A stretch of 64,000 nucleotides of DNA from Apostichopus japonicus. Its lineage: Eukaryota > Echinodermata > Holothuroidea > Aspidochirotida > Stichopodidae. The DNA is taken from positions 25,832,077 to 25,896,076 of the forward strand of contig NC_092582.1 of the NCBI RefSeq assembly GCF_037975245.1, read 5' to 3'. A program made the position numbers and the translations under genes. Shown one piece after another: positions 1 through 12,869 of this stretch (within the stretch, counting starts at the first letter, position 1; the number at the start of each line of letters is the position of its first letter). Below the pieces are notes generated by a model, which was not told where the DNA came from, did no database searches, and saw only the letters and a program-made list of their open reading frames with translations.

Positions 1-2037
1 TGTCGACCATTTCTCACTAGCAAACTTGATATGACAAGTAAATGAAACTAAGAACGGTGGCAGATACGTACCACTCTATCTATCGCCTTAGGATCTTCAT
101 ATAATCGCATTTAATCTTTAGTTATAATTCTCGAGTCGTTCTTGCTGCATGTCTCTGTTCTGGACTCACATATCCCTATGTTAATGTTTACGTGTTATGT
201 TTTCTATCTTTATATTAGCTTATATACGCTTGCATAGTATGCATATTACTATTACATTTGATATCTGTATGTACTTTTTTAATATTTTCAGCATGATTGC
301 GTAAACTTTCATCATATAACGCAACAGTTGTGGGTAGTTCGGCTGGTATCATAGACCTACCGCATGCCATACCTACAGTACACACAGTGTATACCATGTA
401 ATGCTTTAAGCAACAATATTCTTGAGCTAGGATGTTTAATATTATATTATGATACAACTACTATTGTATATGATATATGTGAATCGGGACACATCTGCAA
501 TAGTCTCTCCATTTTCAGGCTAAACATGCAATTTACCCTAATCGGAATAGCACGTCCAAACAATGGTAGGTGCAATGTGAGTCGGGACCAGGGGACAGGG
601 GATGCTTACCAATGTATAAATCTTACGTTGTTTGAATAAATGCCGCGATAACTAAACAATATTATAAGATTAATCGGTTTTTAAAGGGTGTAACATTGGA
701 AGGCCCACTAGCCTCATGTGCCCACACCATGGGTCTGCTACGTATGTAAGATCACTCCTTGCTGATTGAAAATCTGAAAGTTAGAAAACTGAACATGAAC
801 TCATAAGAAATGTCTTATAGAATTATTATAGGCCCTAATTGCGTGGTAAGTATATCGGGCCTATCGGCACCATCCATATGCATATTTTCACTCAAAGAAA
901 GGGTCATATTATATGTAACAACGGCGAAGAATCATTTTGTATGAGATCATATGTGCTTGTATCTCATATCCTGTTTTATACGAGCATGCAATTACCCTCG
1001 TGGTTTAATAAAGTTTATCTAATCTAATATATGAAGCCGACGAAATTTTGATATGCTCACTCAAAACCGGTAGCAATTTGCTGTAAAATACCCTGAGAAG
1101 TACTTTTGCAATTGTTCTGCCATTTTCACCGTTGCCTATAAGTAAATTGATATAACGTTTAAAGGTCTAGGGACACATATGAACCACATTGTCCTAATCA
1201 CTCTAACAGGTATGAGAAATCTGAAAATAGCTGCAACTCTCATCAAAATCCCATCGAAATCCATCAAAGATTGACCATTTTACAGGTCTTTTCTTACTTA
1301 TATAAAGTTTCAAGGACACTGAACACAAGGTTTGTGGCCTAAGGCGATATTTTGAAATATTTTATTGTCTTCAAACTTGAAAAGAGAAACATCACATTAT
1401 TCAAATGATATATGTGGCATTTTAATTAATTCTTATTAAGGCCTATTAGGAATTTTGATGAGCGCAACACTCCACGTCATAGTTTGCACATATTTAATGA
1501 GTTTCCCACATTTTATCAAAACTTCAAATGTGTATTTCTTGGAAACGAAATGACCTTTCCAAAGAATTTCAACAGATTTTTGAATGAGATTATCACACAC
1601 AACAAATGTGCTGAACATGGTACAAATTGACAATGTATCCGTAGTATAACTTTAACTGCGGTTTCTCTGTGTAATGTTTCGCGGTTATGAGAATTCCAAG
1701 GCGTCCTCTGATTGGCTAATTAATTATTATCCATTTTGCGCATGTGTATATCGGAAACACGAGACAGATCACTACGTCACCAAACGCAATAAGCATTCTG
1801 TACGCATGTACTGTATTACCGTCCCTAAATAGAACAATATAATTCTAAAAAAAAAAATTATATCTTCGTATAGATTTTTTTCAATAAACGCCATGATGAA
1901 ATAATAACTTAATAACCGATTCTTTTTTGTTTGATATCTCAGACACTTTTTTCTTCCTTTGGTAACAGCATATAGGTTAGAAATAATATGAGAATTTCAA
2001 CTTATTTCATTACTCGAAATGAAACTGTGAAGTGACT
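1..2037. other. No recognised gene
   Basis: AT-rich sequence with only short reading frames that resemble no family I know. I see no transposon ends, tandem arrays or RNA genes. It could be intron or intergenic DNA; if the MFSD6-like gene has distant 5' exons, they could lie in or beyond this stretch. Confidence 0.5.
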
Positions 2038-2230
2038 ATATCTTCTCGGCCTTTTGGCTAAGATCATGTGTAGTATCTGTTCTTTTCGGGAATGGTGATG
2101 CACACCTGACGATGATCACACAGTCACAGTCCCGATGCAAGGGGACTGGGGTTAGAAGCGGATCAGTCATTCAGTAGTTTGGTTTTCGTTCCCAGGTTCT
2201 TTCCTGGGCGACTTTTTCTTATAAAGTATA
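2038..2230 (+). repeat. U2 snRNA-headed dispersed repeat, copy 1
   Basis: The first ~45 nt closely match the 5' end of U2 snRNA: stem-loop I (CTTCTCGGCCTTTTGGCTAA), then ATCA, then GTGTAGTATCTGTTCTT, which includes the GTAGTA that pairs with the intron branch site. From about 2085 the sequence departs from U2. There is no Sm site and none of U2 stem-loops IIa, III or IV. The remaining ~140 nt are shared with a second copy at 48328-48526, down to a short hairpin (CCCAGG / CCTGGG at 2191-2207), a T-run and a common ATAAAGTATA end. This is not a working U2 gene. A SINE-like element with a U2-derived head, or a retained U2-like small RNA, fits better. I found no clear target-site duplication. Confidence 0.75.
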
Positions 2231-5200
2231 GCGATAGAAGTATTTTCAAAAAATCACCAACTGGTCCAAGTCTCTTTAAAACTATAGGATTCTCCATCAT
2301 CTAACACAGTTCACTGTTAAAGTACACATGTAGCATGAAATGGATATATATAGGCCTATAGAGAGATATTAGCCTATAATAGCACTGTAATATTCGTTGA
2401 CCGATTTAAGGTCAATTTATGAAGATAACGCGCGTTTGCTTATCCTATTCGTATAATCTTGCTGGTTTTAGTTCTGTTGTAGGCTACTAGCCTATTTATG
2501 ATATTATTATAGGTTTTGTGCAAATAATATCTCTTTGTATGATGGTTGTCATTGAATTTAGTTAATATATGCATGTATGGTGTTACAGTAATGGTAAAAA
2601 ACAACTTGTACAATAACATCTCACCAAAACAAAGTTGATTGGGCATAACACTCAATGCGCGCTAGGTGTACACAGCAAAAGTTTGTGGTTCTTTCAGAGC
2701 ATTGCAGGTTATGTACATTATTCTGACACCGGTCGACTGCCAAATCTTTGCCGCTATTGTAGGACACGTCATGTGTGTTGGGTAATACGTCACGTGAAGT
2801 CATATCACCAGGCTAAAACAGATGCACCACTTCCGGTCCTTGACTATAATTCATTAAGTATAGTCAGGATAATACTACAACACTGCTTAAGCTATAGCAT
2901 TGGTTTATAACATTGGAAGGCTGTCATGTGTGGCTACCACATAACCACGTACAGTTTCCATTGACAACCCAAACTCAGCCTGATATAATAGCTGGGCCTG
3001 CTGTTACTGTTAGGAGCTTCTTATAGCATCTACCTTGACAAAATTGACGCGCCAGAAACGGGGTCTTTGTTAGGGCTGGTGTAGGCATATATATTCCACT
3101 GGTAGGGTAATAAGGGTAAGGTAAATATTTCAGAAGAATAATAATACAATGAAATCAATTGCACCAAATTCCATGATACGGCTCGCGCACGAGAGATTGC
3201 TGCCCGGATTAGTTGCAGGCCTAATAACCCCTGTTCCACCTCGTCAATTTACATGTAAACAGAATTGTCGTGACATGTTTGCGGCAGCTATGGAATGATA
3301 TATCTATTATGTGTTCCCTTGTTAAATCTTAATGGCAATGACCGGTACGGTGTCACATATCATCCCCCATGGCTCAGGGACACCCAGTCTGCCCATGCGC
3401 AGTGTCTACTTCACTAGGATTTGTGACGTCAGTAAACAAGAAGCGCGAACTCTCGTGACACACGTTAACCTGAGACAAGAATTTCCTCAAAGCCGTTGGA
3501 GGGGGTTGTTATGGAAACAACTTAATGGTAAGGGGGGGGGGGGAGTTGTTTATTACAAACATCTCGGTCACATATGAAGATGAAGTCGAAGAATGAGTTT
3601 GCTTCTCCTATTCGCGTGAAACTGCCAGCATTGGCACGAAGGGACAGATCGTCTAACCCAAGTTTTTATTTTTGACCGGTATCACTGATACGTATATACA
3701 AAGTGACCCCGTTACCTAAATCTAATAATATCTTTCGCCTTCTTAGCATTTAGTTCTCATCAAGGTATTTGTATCAACGATTTATTTAGTCTGGGAAACA
3801 CGTAGACTCCATTCCTTGCAATAAGCTCAATCAAGACAGCATCATTTTGTAAACGTTAACTGCCGGACAACTGACATTGGATGAGTTTACACTTCTGAAG
3901 TGAATACAAAAGTGTTTATAAGCCAGTGCGTTTGTCACGCGGGAGCTGGCCTGTTGAAGACGTGCACCAGTTATTTGGTGAAATTATATTCGATACACCA
4001 ACCGTTGATTAATTTTGAATTTTGTCTGGATGACGCAATGTTGAGAATTCAATCAAATTCCTAACTAACTCGTTCACTAACCTTCGATTCGGTTTGAGAA
4101 CTAGACGGCGGGGGGGGGAGGGGGAGGGGTGTCTTAGTTTAATCTGTTGTAATCTGTTTTTTAATATTATACAGTCGATAAACTTGTTGACGCTACGCAA
4201 AATGCGAAATGCGAGGAGCCACACTTGATTATTATGTAACCAGGGGGCCGCTACGCTTATACAGCATCCAGTCTTCACTACATGCATGTCAAAGCCTGTG
4301 AACTACATAGTGCTACGTAGTAATTTAATAAATTCTGTGTATATATCTACTTTAAACCCCTTTAGAATCCAACCTCTACTCTTATTATTATTTAAACCGT
4401 TTAAAGGTTCATTATTTTGTGAAGTACTCAAAAATTAAACATTTTGTCTTTCACCATTGCAATACAATCGGATTCAACGTGTGCTTCTTAAAATTCCTTG
4501 CCGGAGGCGAATCTGTGCTTTCATGATGGCGTTACGTGTGTGCGCGCTCATATTTGTGCGTGCGTGCATGTGTGTGTGCGTCTGCGACTCTGGGTGTACT
4601 CTAGATTGCTTGTTAAATATGATAACATTCAAAACTATACATCTATTATCAAATACGTAAGAAAATTGGCACATTTTCAGCTAGCTACTCGGACTGACTG
4701 TGGCTATTGCATGTGTCTGTGACAAGGGCGGTGAGTTACCAAGTTAAATTAAAGTCTCCTGTTTGAGCTGTGATCAATGTATGTTTGCCGATATTCTTTA
4801 GATACCGTTCTGTGGAAGCACGCGTATAGAGAGACTGGCTATACATTGTTTAATGATACCGTGTGTAACGATATCCTAACGTGGCGTAAATCGGCTGAGA
4901 ACGAATAAATGCATACATGAATATATATATGCATAAATGAATAAATGCATGATAAATGTTGCGCTTCCATGTACTCAGCACGATTTAGTAAGAGACTTTC
5001 GCTTCAATAACATCAAAAGCATCCATTTTAATGCTTCGTATTACATTTCCTATATGTGTCACCATTATACATGAACAACAGTTAATCATAACGTCAAGTT
5101 GTTAACTTGGTCTGGAACTAGAAGGCTGTAACGCATTGCATGGAACAGTGCATGGTACGAACTATTTACTGGTGTTTATTTTTGTTTGTTGACACAACAC

Positions 5201-6496
5201 CATGTATATTTCTCTTTTGTGTAAAGACCCAGTTGTTGTCCTTCACCGTGTAGAGTACCATATCAAGTCATTAGATATTGTAGCGACGCAAGGCAAAATT
5301 CAAGTTGCCAACACGATATGATGTCATTTTTTACTTGGCTGGGTCCATGAAGCCACCTGTCTGGACCTAATTAACTCATTTTAGTTATGAGTTGTCGACC
5401 TCATTACGGAAGGTCAGAGGTCAATCAAGGCTTGGTACTATATCATGTGTATATTTGATCCTCACGTGCGTTAAGATCAATCTATTTGTCAGCGACATAG
5501 GGTAACCTCTAAATACACATCTTTATATAGGGCTGAATACCTTCACACACCTTCAACGAACTCTCCATAATACATCACTCAGTTATGTCTTATTGATTAC
5601 CTTAATTGGCAATCCAATTGAGTATGACGAAAAAGTCGAAGTGTGGTTTTTTATTTCTGTATGATTGTTTATGTACATTCTACTACATGTCTGGCTGGAT
5701 ATCGTCCTGACTTTGATCTTTAGAAATCTGTTTCGAGACAGAAAGTGCAACAGCCGTCCCGGGTGTGTGTAATAGATACTACACTCTACAGGCTGACAAA
5801 GACTTCAGAGAATAATCGATAAAGAGAACAAAAGAAAGAAAGAAAAAACAGCTGCAATGATGAAGACTTATCACACCTCCGAGAATACTGGTGCAGGTAG
5901 AGTCCATGGAGGGAGATGTGGCGGAGGTGGTGGGGGGGGGGGGGGGGAGGGGGATTTCCTCTTTACAATCTGGTAAATGGATAGATGTTAAGTCGACCAT
6001 ATGACATATTAAATGATTCTTGTTTTATTAGGGCATCGAGCAAGGGGACGGGGAGTGGTGTTATAGCGGTGGTGCGGGGTGTCTGTGGGGGTGGGGTGGG
6101 GGGTATGTACTCTAATACGCCATAATGTACAAATAGCTGAACCTTTCAGGTAACACGTTTCCACTATGTTTTAGCTAATTCGATGCCTACTAGTTTACAG
6201 AGCCTCTGTATATTGTTGAGATCTTAAATGTTAGAGATAAGCCGATGACTTTATTAAAATTGCGGATTTTCATTCATCTCTTTTCATGTATATGTAGGCT
6301 ATGAACAGTCTCGGTGCAGTGGTTCAGACAGATACATCAAAGTCCCCCGAAGTTAGTTCTTAATGCATAACCTGGGATAGTGATTACGCTGTTAACGCTG
6401 TTTATGTTAATTTATAACACGTCTATAATATCATTTCTCAAACTGGGATATTATACACATTATATGCTACAGAAAGTGAATTATGTTGTTTTGTGT
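2231..6496. other. No recognised gene; G-rich runs
   Basis: No exon, RNA gene or transposon could be supported. The stretch has several oligo-G runs (about 3533-3543, 4109-4117, 5931-5947) and a TG/TGCG-rich patch near 4535-4600. Reading frames here are short, low-complexity or both. Confidence 0.45.
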
Positions 6497-6504
6497 GGTT
6501 ATAC

Positions 6505-6822
6505 CAAGGGCGTAGGAACCGGGGGGCTGGGGGGCGCCAGCCCCCAGTGAAAAATATGGGGGGCGGAAGTATCATTCCGCCCCCCCCCCCCCCGCTCCGC
6601 AAGTCAGAAAACCCCTTTTTCATTTCCAAATGAGAAAAAAATCTCATTTGGAGCACCAAATTGCATTTAAGGCCAGGTGAAAATGCAAAATTCTTTGCAA
6701 AATGGAGTGGGAGTTGAATTGTGCTATATTGCACCAAATTGCATCTGAGGCCCCTCCCCCAGGCCGGCCATCAGTCTTCAGCCCCCCCCCCCCCCACTCA
6801 AAAGTACCTTCCTACGCCACTG
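6505..6822 (+). mobile_element. hAT-like MITE, copy 1 (8-bp TSD GGTTATAC)
   Basis: A 318-bp non-autonomous element flanked by perfect 8-bp direct repeats GGTTATAC (6497-6504 and 6823-6830). Its ends are imperfect inverted repeats: CAAGGGCGTAGGAACC on the left, and CAGTGGCGTAGGAAGG read inward from the right. An 8-bp duplication and CA-starting ends fit the hAT superfamily. The interior carries oligo-G/C runs and a hairpin at 6625-6652 (arms TCCAAATGAGA / TCTCATTTGGA). No transposase is encoded. Two other copies lie at 9215-9589 and, inverted, at 28630-28990. Confidence 0.9.
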
Positions 6823-6830
6823 GGTTATAC

Positions 6831-7928
6831 GGCATATCGCAGTGTAGAATACGATGCGTGCATAAATACATAATGCTTCGCATGGATAAAAATCTTTAGG
6901 ATTGTCTGTAACGCACTTAAAACACAAAGTTGAGTATAGATTTTGATGAATTTTCTTAATACTATTTGTCCGAATGCTATTTGCGAGTTAAAACTAAACA
7001 CTACATAACACTGAAGCCCATTGGCGTTATATGGCACATCGTTCATTTCCAATAAATTAGTGAAATATCCAAAAATGAAACATTTTGCTTCATTCCCTGG
7101 ATTATTTTTTAACTTGCAATACCAGAGCAAAACCCTCCTGAAATTATATAAACTTAGAAACTTAACTATATATATATATTTTTTTTTCTACTCATTCTAG
7201 TAGGCGTCAAACTGCACGATGAACGATTATCCATGGATACCAGAAAATTAACTTGGAATTTAACTACCTTTTATGTAAGCAACATATTTTCTCCGACCAA
7301 ATTCATGTTTAATGTTGCTACATTGTATGTATTTCACGGCATTAGTCTTTGTGATTTATCGTAGATAAGTATATATGTGTGTTTGTGCGTTGTGCGTTTG
7401 TTAGTTGTTGTTTTGGGGTCCTGTCCAAACCCACAGCTGCAGTTGTCGTCTGCAATTAAATCATTAATGATGGTTCAGGCTTTTAATTGTATATGGTATG
7501 CACGAAGTAGATCTGTTTTAACATTTCCAAAATATACGAGGCATGCCTCTAAGCCCATTGATATATATGTAGATGGAATGAAACACAAAATAGCAGCAGG
7601 CAGAGAAGTGTAGGGTTCATCGATAAAGCAAAATGGCGCAGAACTTAGAAGTATTCAAAATAATGTAATAAGTTGACATTTTCTGTTACAAATCAGGGGC
7701 TCTCCTCTATGTTTTAACAGTAAATTTTCGCTTGTAACTTTAACTGAGGCGTCATGTACAGTACTAACCATGTATTGAAATCTGTCATTTAATGATGTGA
7801 AAAACTCGTGTCATTGGAGACCCAGATGTGTGTTATAAGCTCTCTGTTCGTCCGAGTTTAAGCCACGGCTCTTACATTGGCAATCATAATACATGGAATG
7901 ATGTCATTGAACTTCCGTTTATGTCGTT
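6831..7928. other. No recognised gene
   Basis: AT-rich spacer between a MITE and the palindromic element that follows. The short frames resemble no known protein. Confidence 0.45.
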
Positions 7929-7930
7929 TA

Positions 7931-8458
7931 TGGTAGGCCATACGGGAAATAATTGCTGATTTAAAATCCGTACGAATTAAAATTATACCGGTATTAATTC
8001 TATTCAATACCCGCATTAATTCTCAGCCAATCACCATGCAGCTTTATGTGTCGGTATTAAATAGAATTAATACCGGCATTAAATAGACCACGTTTGTTTA
8101 GTTGGCACTGCAACTTTAGTTGCGCTGCATTGCAAAATGCAATATAATTAACAAGTTTCCAGCTCTTGTAACAGGCGTGAAACTTCCCCCGTTAGTTCAT
8201 CCACAGACACTGATGTGACATTGTTGGCTACTCGTCTTCACTTTAGACGATTAACAAACCGGTTTTATTTTATATTTATATTTAATGCCGGTATTAATTC
8301 TATTTAATGCATGTATTAATTATATTTAACACCGGCATATGAAGCTATACATGGTGATTGGCTGGATATTAATGCCGGTATTAAATATTATTATTACCGG
8401 TAATAAGTTTAGTTCATAAGGTCAATAAATCAGCAATTATTTCCCGTATGGCCTACCA
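7931..8458. mobile_element. TA-flanked MITE with 33-bp terminal inverted repeats
   Basis: A 528-bp element with perfect 33-bp terminal inverted repeats beginning TGGTAGGCCATACGGGAAAT, flanked on both sides by TA (7929-7930 and 8459-8460). A TA duplication suggests a Tc1/mariner-type mobiliser, though the family is not identified. The interior is a loose palindrome: matching subterminal blocks around CCAATCACCATG (about 8030) and CATGGTGATTGG (about 8350), and repeated ACCGGTATTAATTCTATT-type motifs in both arms. No coding capacity is seen. Confidence 0.85.
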
Positions 8459-8647
8459 TATCCGTATAGAATTCATGTTGCCGCCAGTGAGTGAGAGAAA
8501 CCAGCGCCAAGCAACACTTTTGCATAACGTGTTTAGTCGGTCTGCGTTGGCCGAAGGAACACAAAGAACACACGTGATAAGATGTCGAACCTTATGTCTG
8601 TCAGCAGAATATAGCTGTTACCGAGCTGACAGTGCCCTGTGTATCGG

Positions 8648-8786
8648 CTATTTAGGCTATATAGGCTATATAGGCTATATAGGCTATATGGGCTATATAG
8701 GCTATATAGGCTATATGGGCTATATAGCCTATATAGGCTATATAGGCTATATGGGCTATATAGCCTATATAGGCTATATAGGCTAT
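8648..8786. repeat. Minisatellite, 9-bp unit GGCTATATA
   Basis: About 15 tandem copies of a 9-bp unit GGCTATATA with GGCTATATG and GCCTATATA variants. Both strands stay open in at least one frame, giving Gly-Tyr-Ile or Leu-Tyr-Ser type tripeptide repeats. I treat these as by-products of a unit whose length is a multiple of three, not as proteins. Confidence 0.95.
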
Positions 8787-9214
8787 GGTCATAATGTATG
8801 TGAGTATAAGTGTTTATTTCGCTCTGGTTTTTATCAGGACGAAGTGAAGGGCAGCAGGTAAACATTCTGACCTAACGAGAAATATCTCCCTAAATTTGAT
8901 AAACTATAAAAATTAGTTAAATTTAAAATTGCTTCTTTAATTCCCTTTCTGTGGAGTCTGTCGCGGGGTATAGATCGAAACATTTCAGTCATGTACGCAA
9001 CACACCCACTATATACATTAATACAGTGTACCGCCATTCACGCCACCCTACCCCGCATTCCACCCCGCATAGCCCAGCAACCACCGCTCCCCCTCCCCTT
9101 ATATGGGTGACAGTTTCATATCTACCCCGTATATTATTTGTATCCCGTATTGGCAATGCATGTTTTCTATTTGTTCGCTATATATGTATATTATCTTTTG
9201 CGTTGTATCATATT

Positions 9215-9589
9215 CAAGGGCGTAGGAACGCTGGGGGCTGGGGGGCGCCAGCCCCCAGTGAAAAATGTGGAGGGGCGGAAGTATCATTCCGCCCCCCCCC
9301 CCCGGTTCGCAAGTCAGAAAACCCCTTTTTCATTTCCAAATGAGAAAAAAATCTCATTTGGAGCACCAAATTGCATCTAAGGCCAGGTGAAAATACAAAA
9401 TTAAGTTTACAAAATGGAGTGGGTGTTGAAGTGTGCTATATTGCACCAAATTGCAACAGAGGCCACCTGGAAATGCAAAAAAATTTCAAATGGGGACACC
9501 CCCTCCCCTTAGACCCCTCTCCCAGGCCGGCCATCAGTCTTCAGCCCCCCCCCCCCTCCCCCACTCAAAAGTACCTTCCTACGCCACTG
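9215..9589 (+). mobile_element. hAT-like MITE, copy 2 (8-bp TSD ATCATATT)
   Basis: A 375-bp copy of the element at 6505, in the same orientation, flanked by perfect 8-bp repeats ATCATATT (9207-9214 and 9590-9597). It has the same ends, the same TCCAAATGAGA/TCTCATTTGGA hairpin and the same oligo-C tracts. It is longer than copy 1 because its right part keeps an extra ~60 bp (CACCTGGAAATGCAAA onward) that copy 1 lacks but the inverted copy at 28630 has. Confidence 0.9.
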
Positions 9590-9597
9590 ATCATATT

Positions 9598-10148
9598 ACT
9601 TGCCCATCCATTTATTTCTTCACGCATAATTGGAAACACGAACTATGAGAACCATAAATCCAGCAACAACCACTTAACTGTTCATTGTTGTTCTTTACAA
9701 TACAGAAGGAATTATGTCAAACACGTACAGTATGTTATGATTTATTTGTCACTTTTGCTAACCTTTGACCTTAATGCATATCATTCCATCGTTCAATTGC
9801 CAGAGGTGCGTTACTGTCGGTGGATTGACTAAAATACGAGATTTCTGTCTTTTCATTCAACTCATCTGTTCGTTTTAACGGTCGAGGTGTGGAACCAGGC
9901 AGACGATAGTGACAAATGAAACAACCTATAACATAAATCTATAAGGCAGATGTACAGAATACCTAATAGAAAGGTGTGCGAACTAGGAAGAACTATCTCT
10001 AACCAGGTACGACGGCAGGTGTCCTTGGATTAAGTCGTTTATTGGTAATGACCCGTAAAGATGAGTTCCGTGTCATGTTTGTTGTATATGTTCCTATTGA
10101 TGAACTAAAAACTCGGTCTGTTTCGCTTGTTTTGTATCCTAACTATGG

Positions 10149-10149
<1 letters not shown>
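9598..10149. other. No recognised gene
   Basis: Unique-looking spacer with no repeat, exon or RNA gene that I can support. Confidence 0.4.
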
Positions 10150-10214
<65 letters not shown>

Positions 10215-10300
10215 ATAAAAATATTGTATATATATATATATGTATATATATATACATAAATATATATAATATATATATAATATATATACAATATTTATAT

Positions 10301-10384
<84 letters not shown>

Positions 10385-10389
10385 TAGGC

Positions 10390-10427
<38 letters not shown>
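10150..10427. repeat. Long (TA)n microsatellite
   Basis: About 280 bp of TA dinucleotides broken by short interruptions (TTGTATAAAAATATTGTA, TACATAAATA and similar). It is the longest simple repeat in the window. Open frames of Tyr-Ile repeats across it are artefacts. Confidence 0.97.
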
Positions 10428-10429
<2 letters not shown>

Positions 10430-12869
10430 TTGTATCCTCACAATACCTGTCTCGGTCTCATGTGCCGTGGACTCGGACATTGGACAGAGTCTCTGTGTCT
10501 TTATGTCTCAGTGTACTGTTATATTCGCTCTGGGAGGGCGAAATGTTTTCAATAAAAACAAGTGTACAGCTAAAACAAGAAAAAGACAATATATAGCAAG
10601 TTAGAAAAGTTGTTGGCACAATGTTGAGTTGAATGACTTGATAGGAAGCAATTCATACACACATAAACAAATATAATATTTTTTCAGCGATAATTCAAGC
10701 ATAAATAAGCGAAGTACCATTTACGATCCTAAGAACACAGTCAGTGATACGTAAAACAAGAATTTCCTTGGCTTATGGTTAAACGTTAAAATATCAGGGA
10801 ACTCCGTTTATCAACATGAAGTATGGATATAATAGAGTCATGCTTGAACGCGTTTTTTGCCAGGATTTAAAAATAACTAACGTCACCATAGCCTAAGTGA
10901 TACTAATCTCGTAACCAATTCAGCAATAACCCCCCCCCCCCCACATTCGTACGCTATGGCAACCAACTTCCGGCTGATGTTGACTTGTAATCAATTGAAC
11001 ACAAAAAGTAAGATAAGCTATTAACACTCATGTTTTTCAAAATTCCTTGTCTGTTACTTCTTCTTATGCGGAGAACTCGACGCGTCTATAAACCATGCCT
11101 TTCCAATTCTTGCATAACTTAATTTTTACAGTAGCCTGTAGAATTACACACTTACTACTGTATTGTAGCAGATTGCATATTGTATATTATTGTATATTAT
11201 AAAATTGAAGCAGTCATAATTTGTAACCCCCCCCCCCCCGCTCCCCCCCCCCGACATCTACTGTCTCATAAGCATGTTAACACCTTCTCTCTATCCTGTA
11301 ATATTGTACGTTCGAACAATAGTATCTTGGTTTGGTTTTGTAATGATAAGCAGAAAAGTGCTATTAGGGTAACTTTTCCGTAACAATGAACCTTAGTAAA
11401 AAGGGACATTGTATTCGAAATTTTGATAGCGACAGAAGCATCGTGCTATCGTATCGTCTTGGTACATCTTAATCACTTTCTTTTTTTGCGCAGTAAAAGT
11501 CTTTTTCGAGGTAATTTTGAGAGTGTATTATAGCCCTTCCACAGTTATGACCACTGACGGATCTTAAAGTACGTTTATATGCACAGACGTCGTTATAGTC
11601 CGTCGGTGGTTGAGAAAATAAAGCTAGAGTGCAAAAATGTGTGGGTAATACAGACATATGCTGCTATAAAAATGCCTCGCACCTACCAGGGGAAGCAAAA
11701 CCAAAAAATTTATTCACCTCGCTGCTATAAAATCTATAAAATAACAAACTCATGTGATGGTATTTTTTTATATCAATGTTCAGCACCAGCACACCCTGTT
11801 GTAAGTTGCTATACTTTTACTGTTGTGCTATTATTGGACAATATCGATCTGTAATTCCTCAGTAGAAGCTTGCTATATACTACAACAACAAACATAATGG
11901 AAATATGCAAGGCTTATATATGCACGATTATTATGCTTAAAAATGCAATTGTGACCGCATATATCATAGGGAATAAGGGACACAAGTTGTGTATGGGAAT
12001 GGATAGGAAACGACAAACTTTTATGCAAGTTTTCTTCTGTTTTATTGAGTTTAGACGAGACCTTCAGAAGGTTATTGATTTCAATTGCCCCGGAAGAGCT
12101 GAGAAATTATCCAGGAAATAATAATTCTAACCGATTTAAAAATATTGCACATGGTTATATATATTTATGCTGACATAGCGATAGATAGACCTATAGACTA
12201 CATGCTGATAAATAGCCACATATCTGTAAAACAACGATATTGTTATACAACAAGTTGTTGATACTTTGATAACATATATATGCTATGTAGTTTTTTGATC
12301 AAATTGTGACATTCTTTGAGTTTTAAAGTGTTCATTGTGATCTAAGAAGAATAAGACATATCATACAGAAATTACCTAGAGTCGTAGTACGGTAGGATAT
12401 GTTGATTAGAAACAAGTTGTGATCGATTCTTGGAGCAAACTCCAGGAATACTAGATTTTCTCTATTCTGAAGTCGGCAATATTAAATATTCTGAATTAGA
12501 TATTCTCAGTGGTAATTTATATTGATTTGTGAGTAGATCATACACGTTCACTCTATAGTAAACAGCTACTGTAAACCACGAACTCAAACCGCAAGAAGCG
12601 GTTGTAAATTAGTTCTAAATACTTCTTCAGTGATGTTGAAACGGAAGTCCAACCTCTGCAAAATTTGTTATTTTTCATCGAGATCAATATTATGGGACGC
12701 CAATCGGCCAAATACTAACCCACTCAATACCTGCGATCTAACGAACTTTGTGTGTTAGTTTACTAATTACGCTTAATTCGTCCATCATTAAGGATAAGAA
12801 TTCTGTTCTCGTCGTAAGATTCATTCCGAGGTTTGCGATCAGGAATAGGATAAAGGCAAGAACCTCTTG
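10428..12869. other. No recognised gene; poly-C runs
   Basis: No coding region recognised. There are oligo-C runs near 10930-10943 and 11227-11253. The sequence CATTCGTACGCTATGG at 10945-10960 resembles a solitary end of the CATAGGCGTAC family described at 12878, but no partner end was found. Confidence 0.4.

Noticed and set aside
2038-2230. A functional U2 snRNA gene
   Set aside because: Only the first ~45 nt match U2. The Sm site and the downstream stem-loops are absent.
8448-8865. 137- and 110-codon frames across the GGCTATATA array
   Set aside because: The 9-bp unit keeps any stop-free frame open on both strands. The non-repetitive parts resemble no protein.
9371-9832. 153-codon frame crossing the second MITE
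   Set aside because: It is built from MITE sequence and poly-C runs, and similar frames recur at the other copies.
10127-10480. Open frames of Tyr-Ile repeats on both strands across (TA)n tracts (also at 13245-13607, 46022-46362)
   Set aside because: They are translations of a dinucleotide repeat with no conserved residues and no splice or start context.
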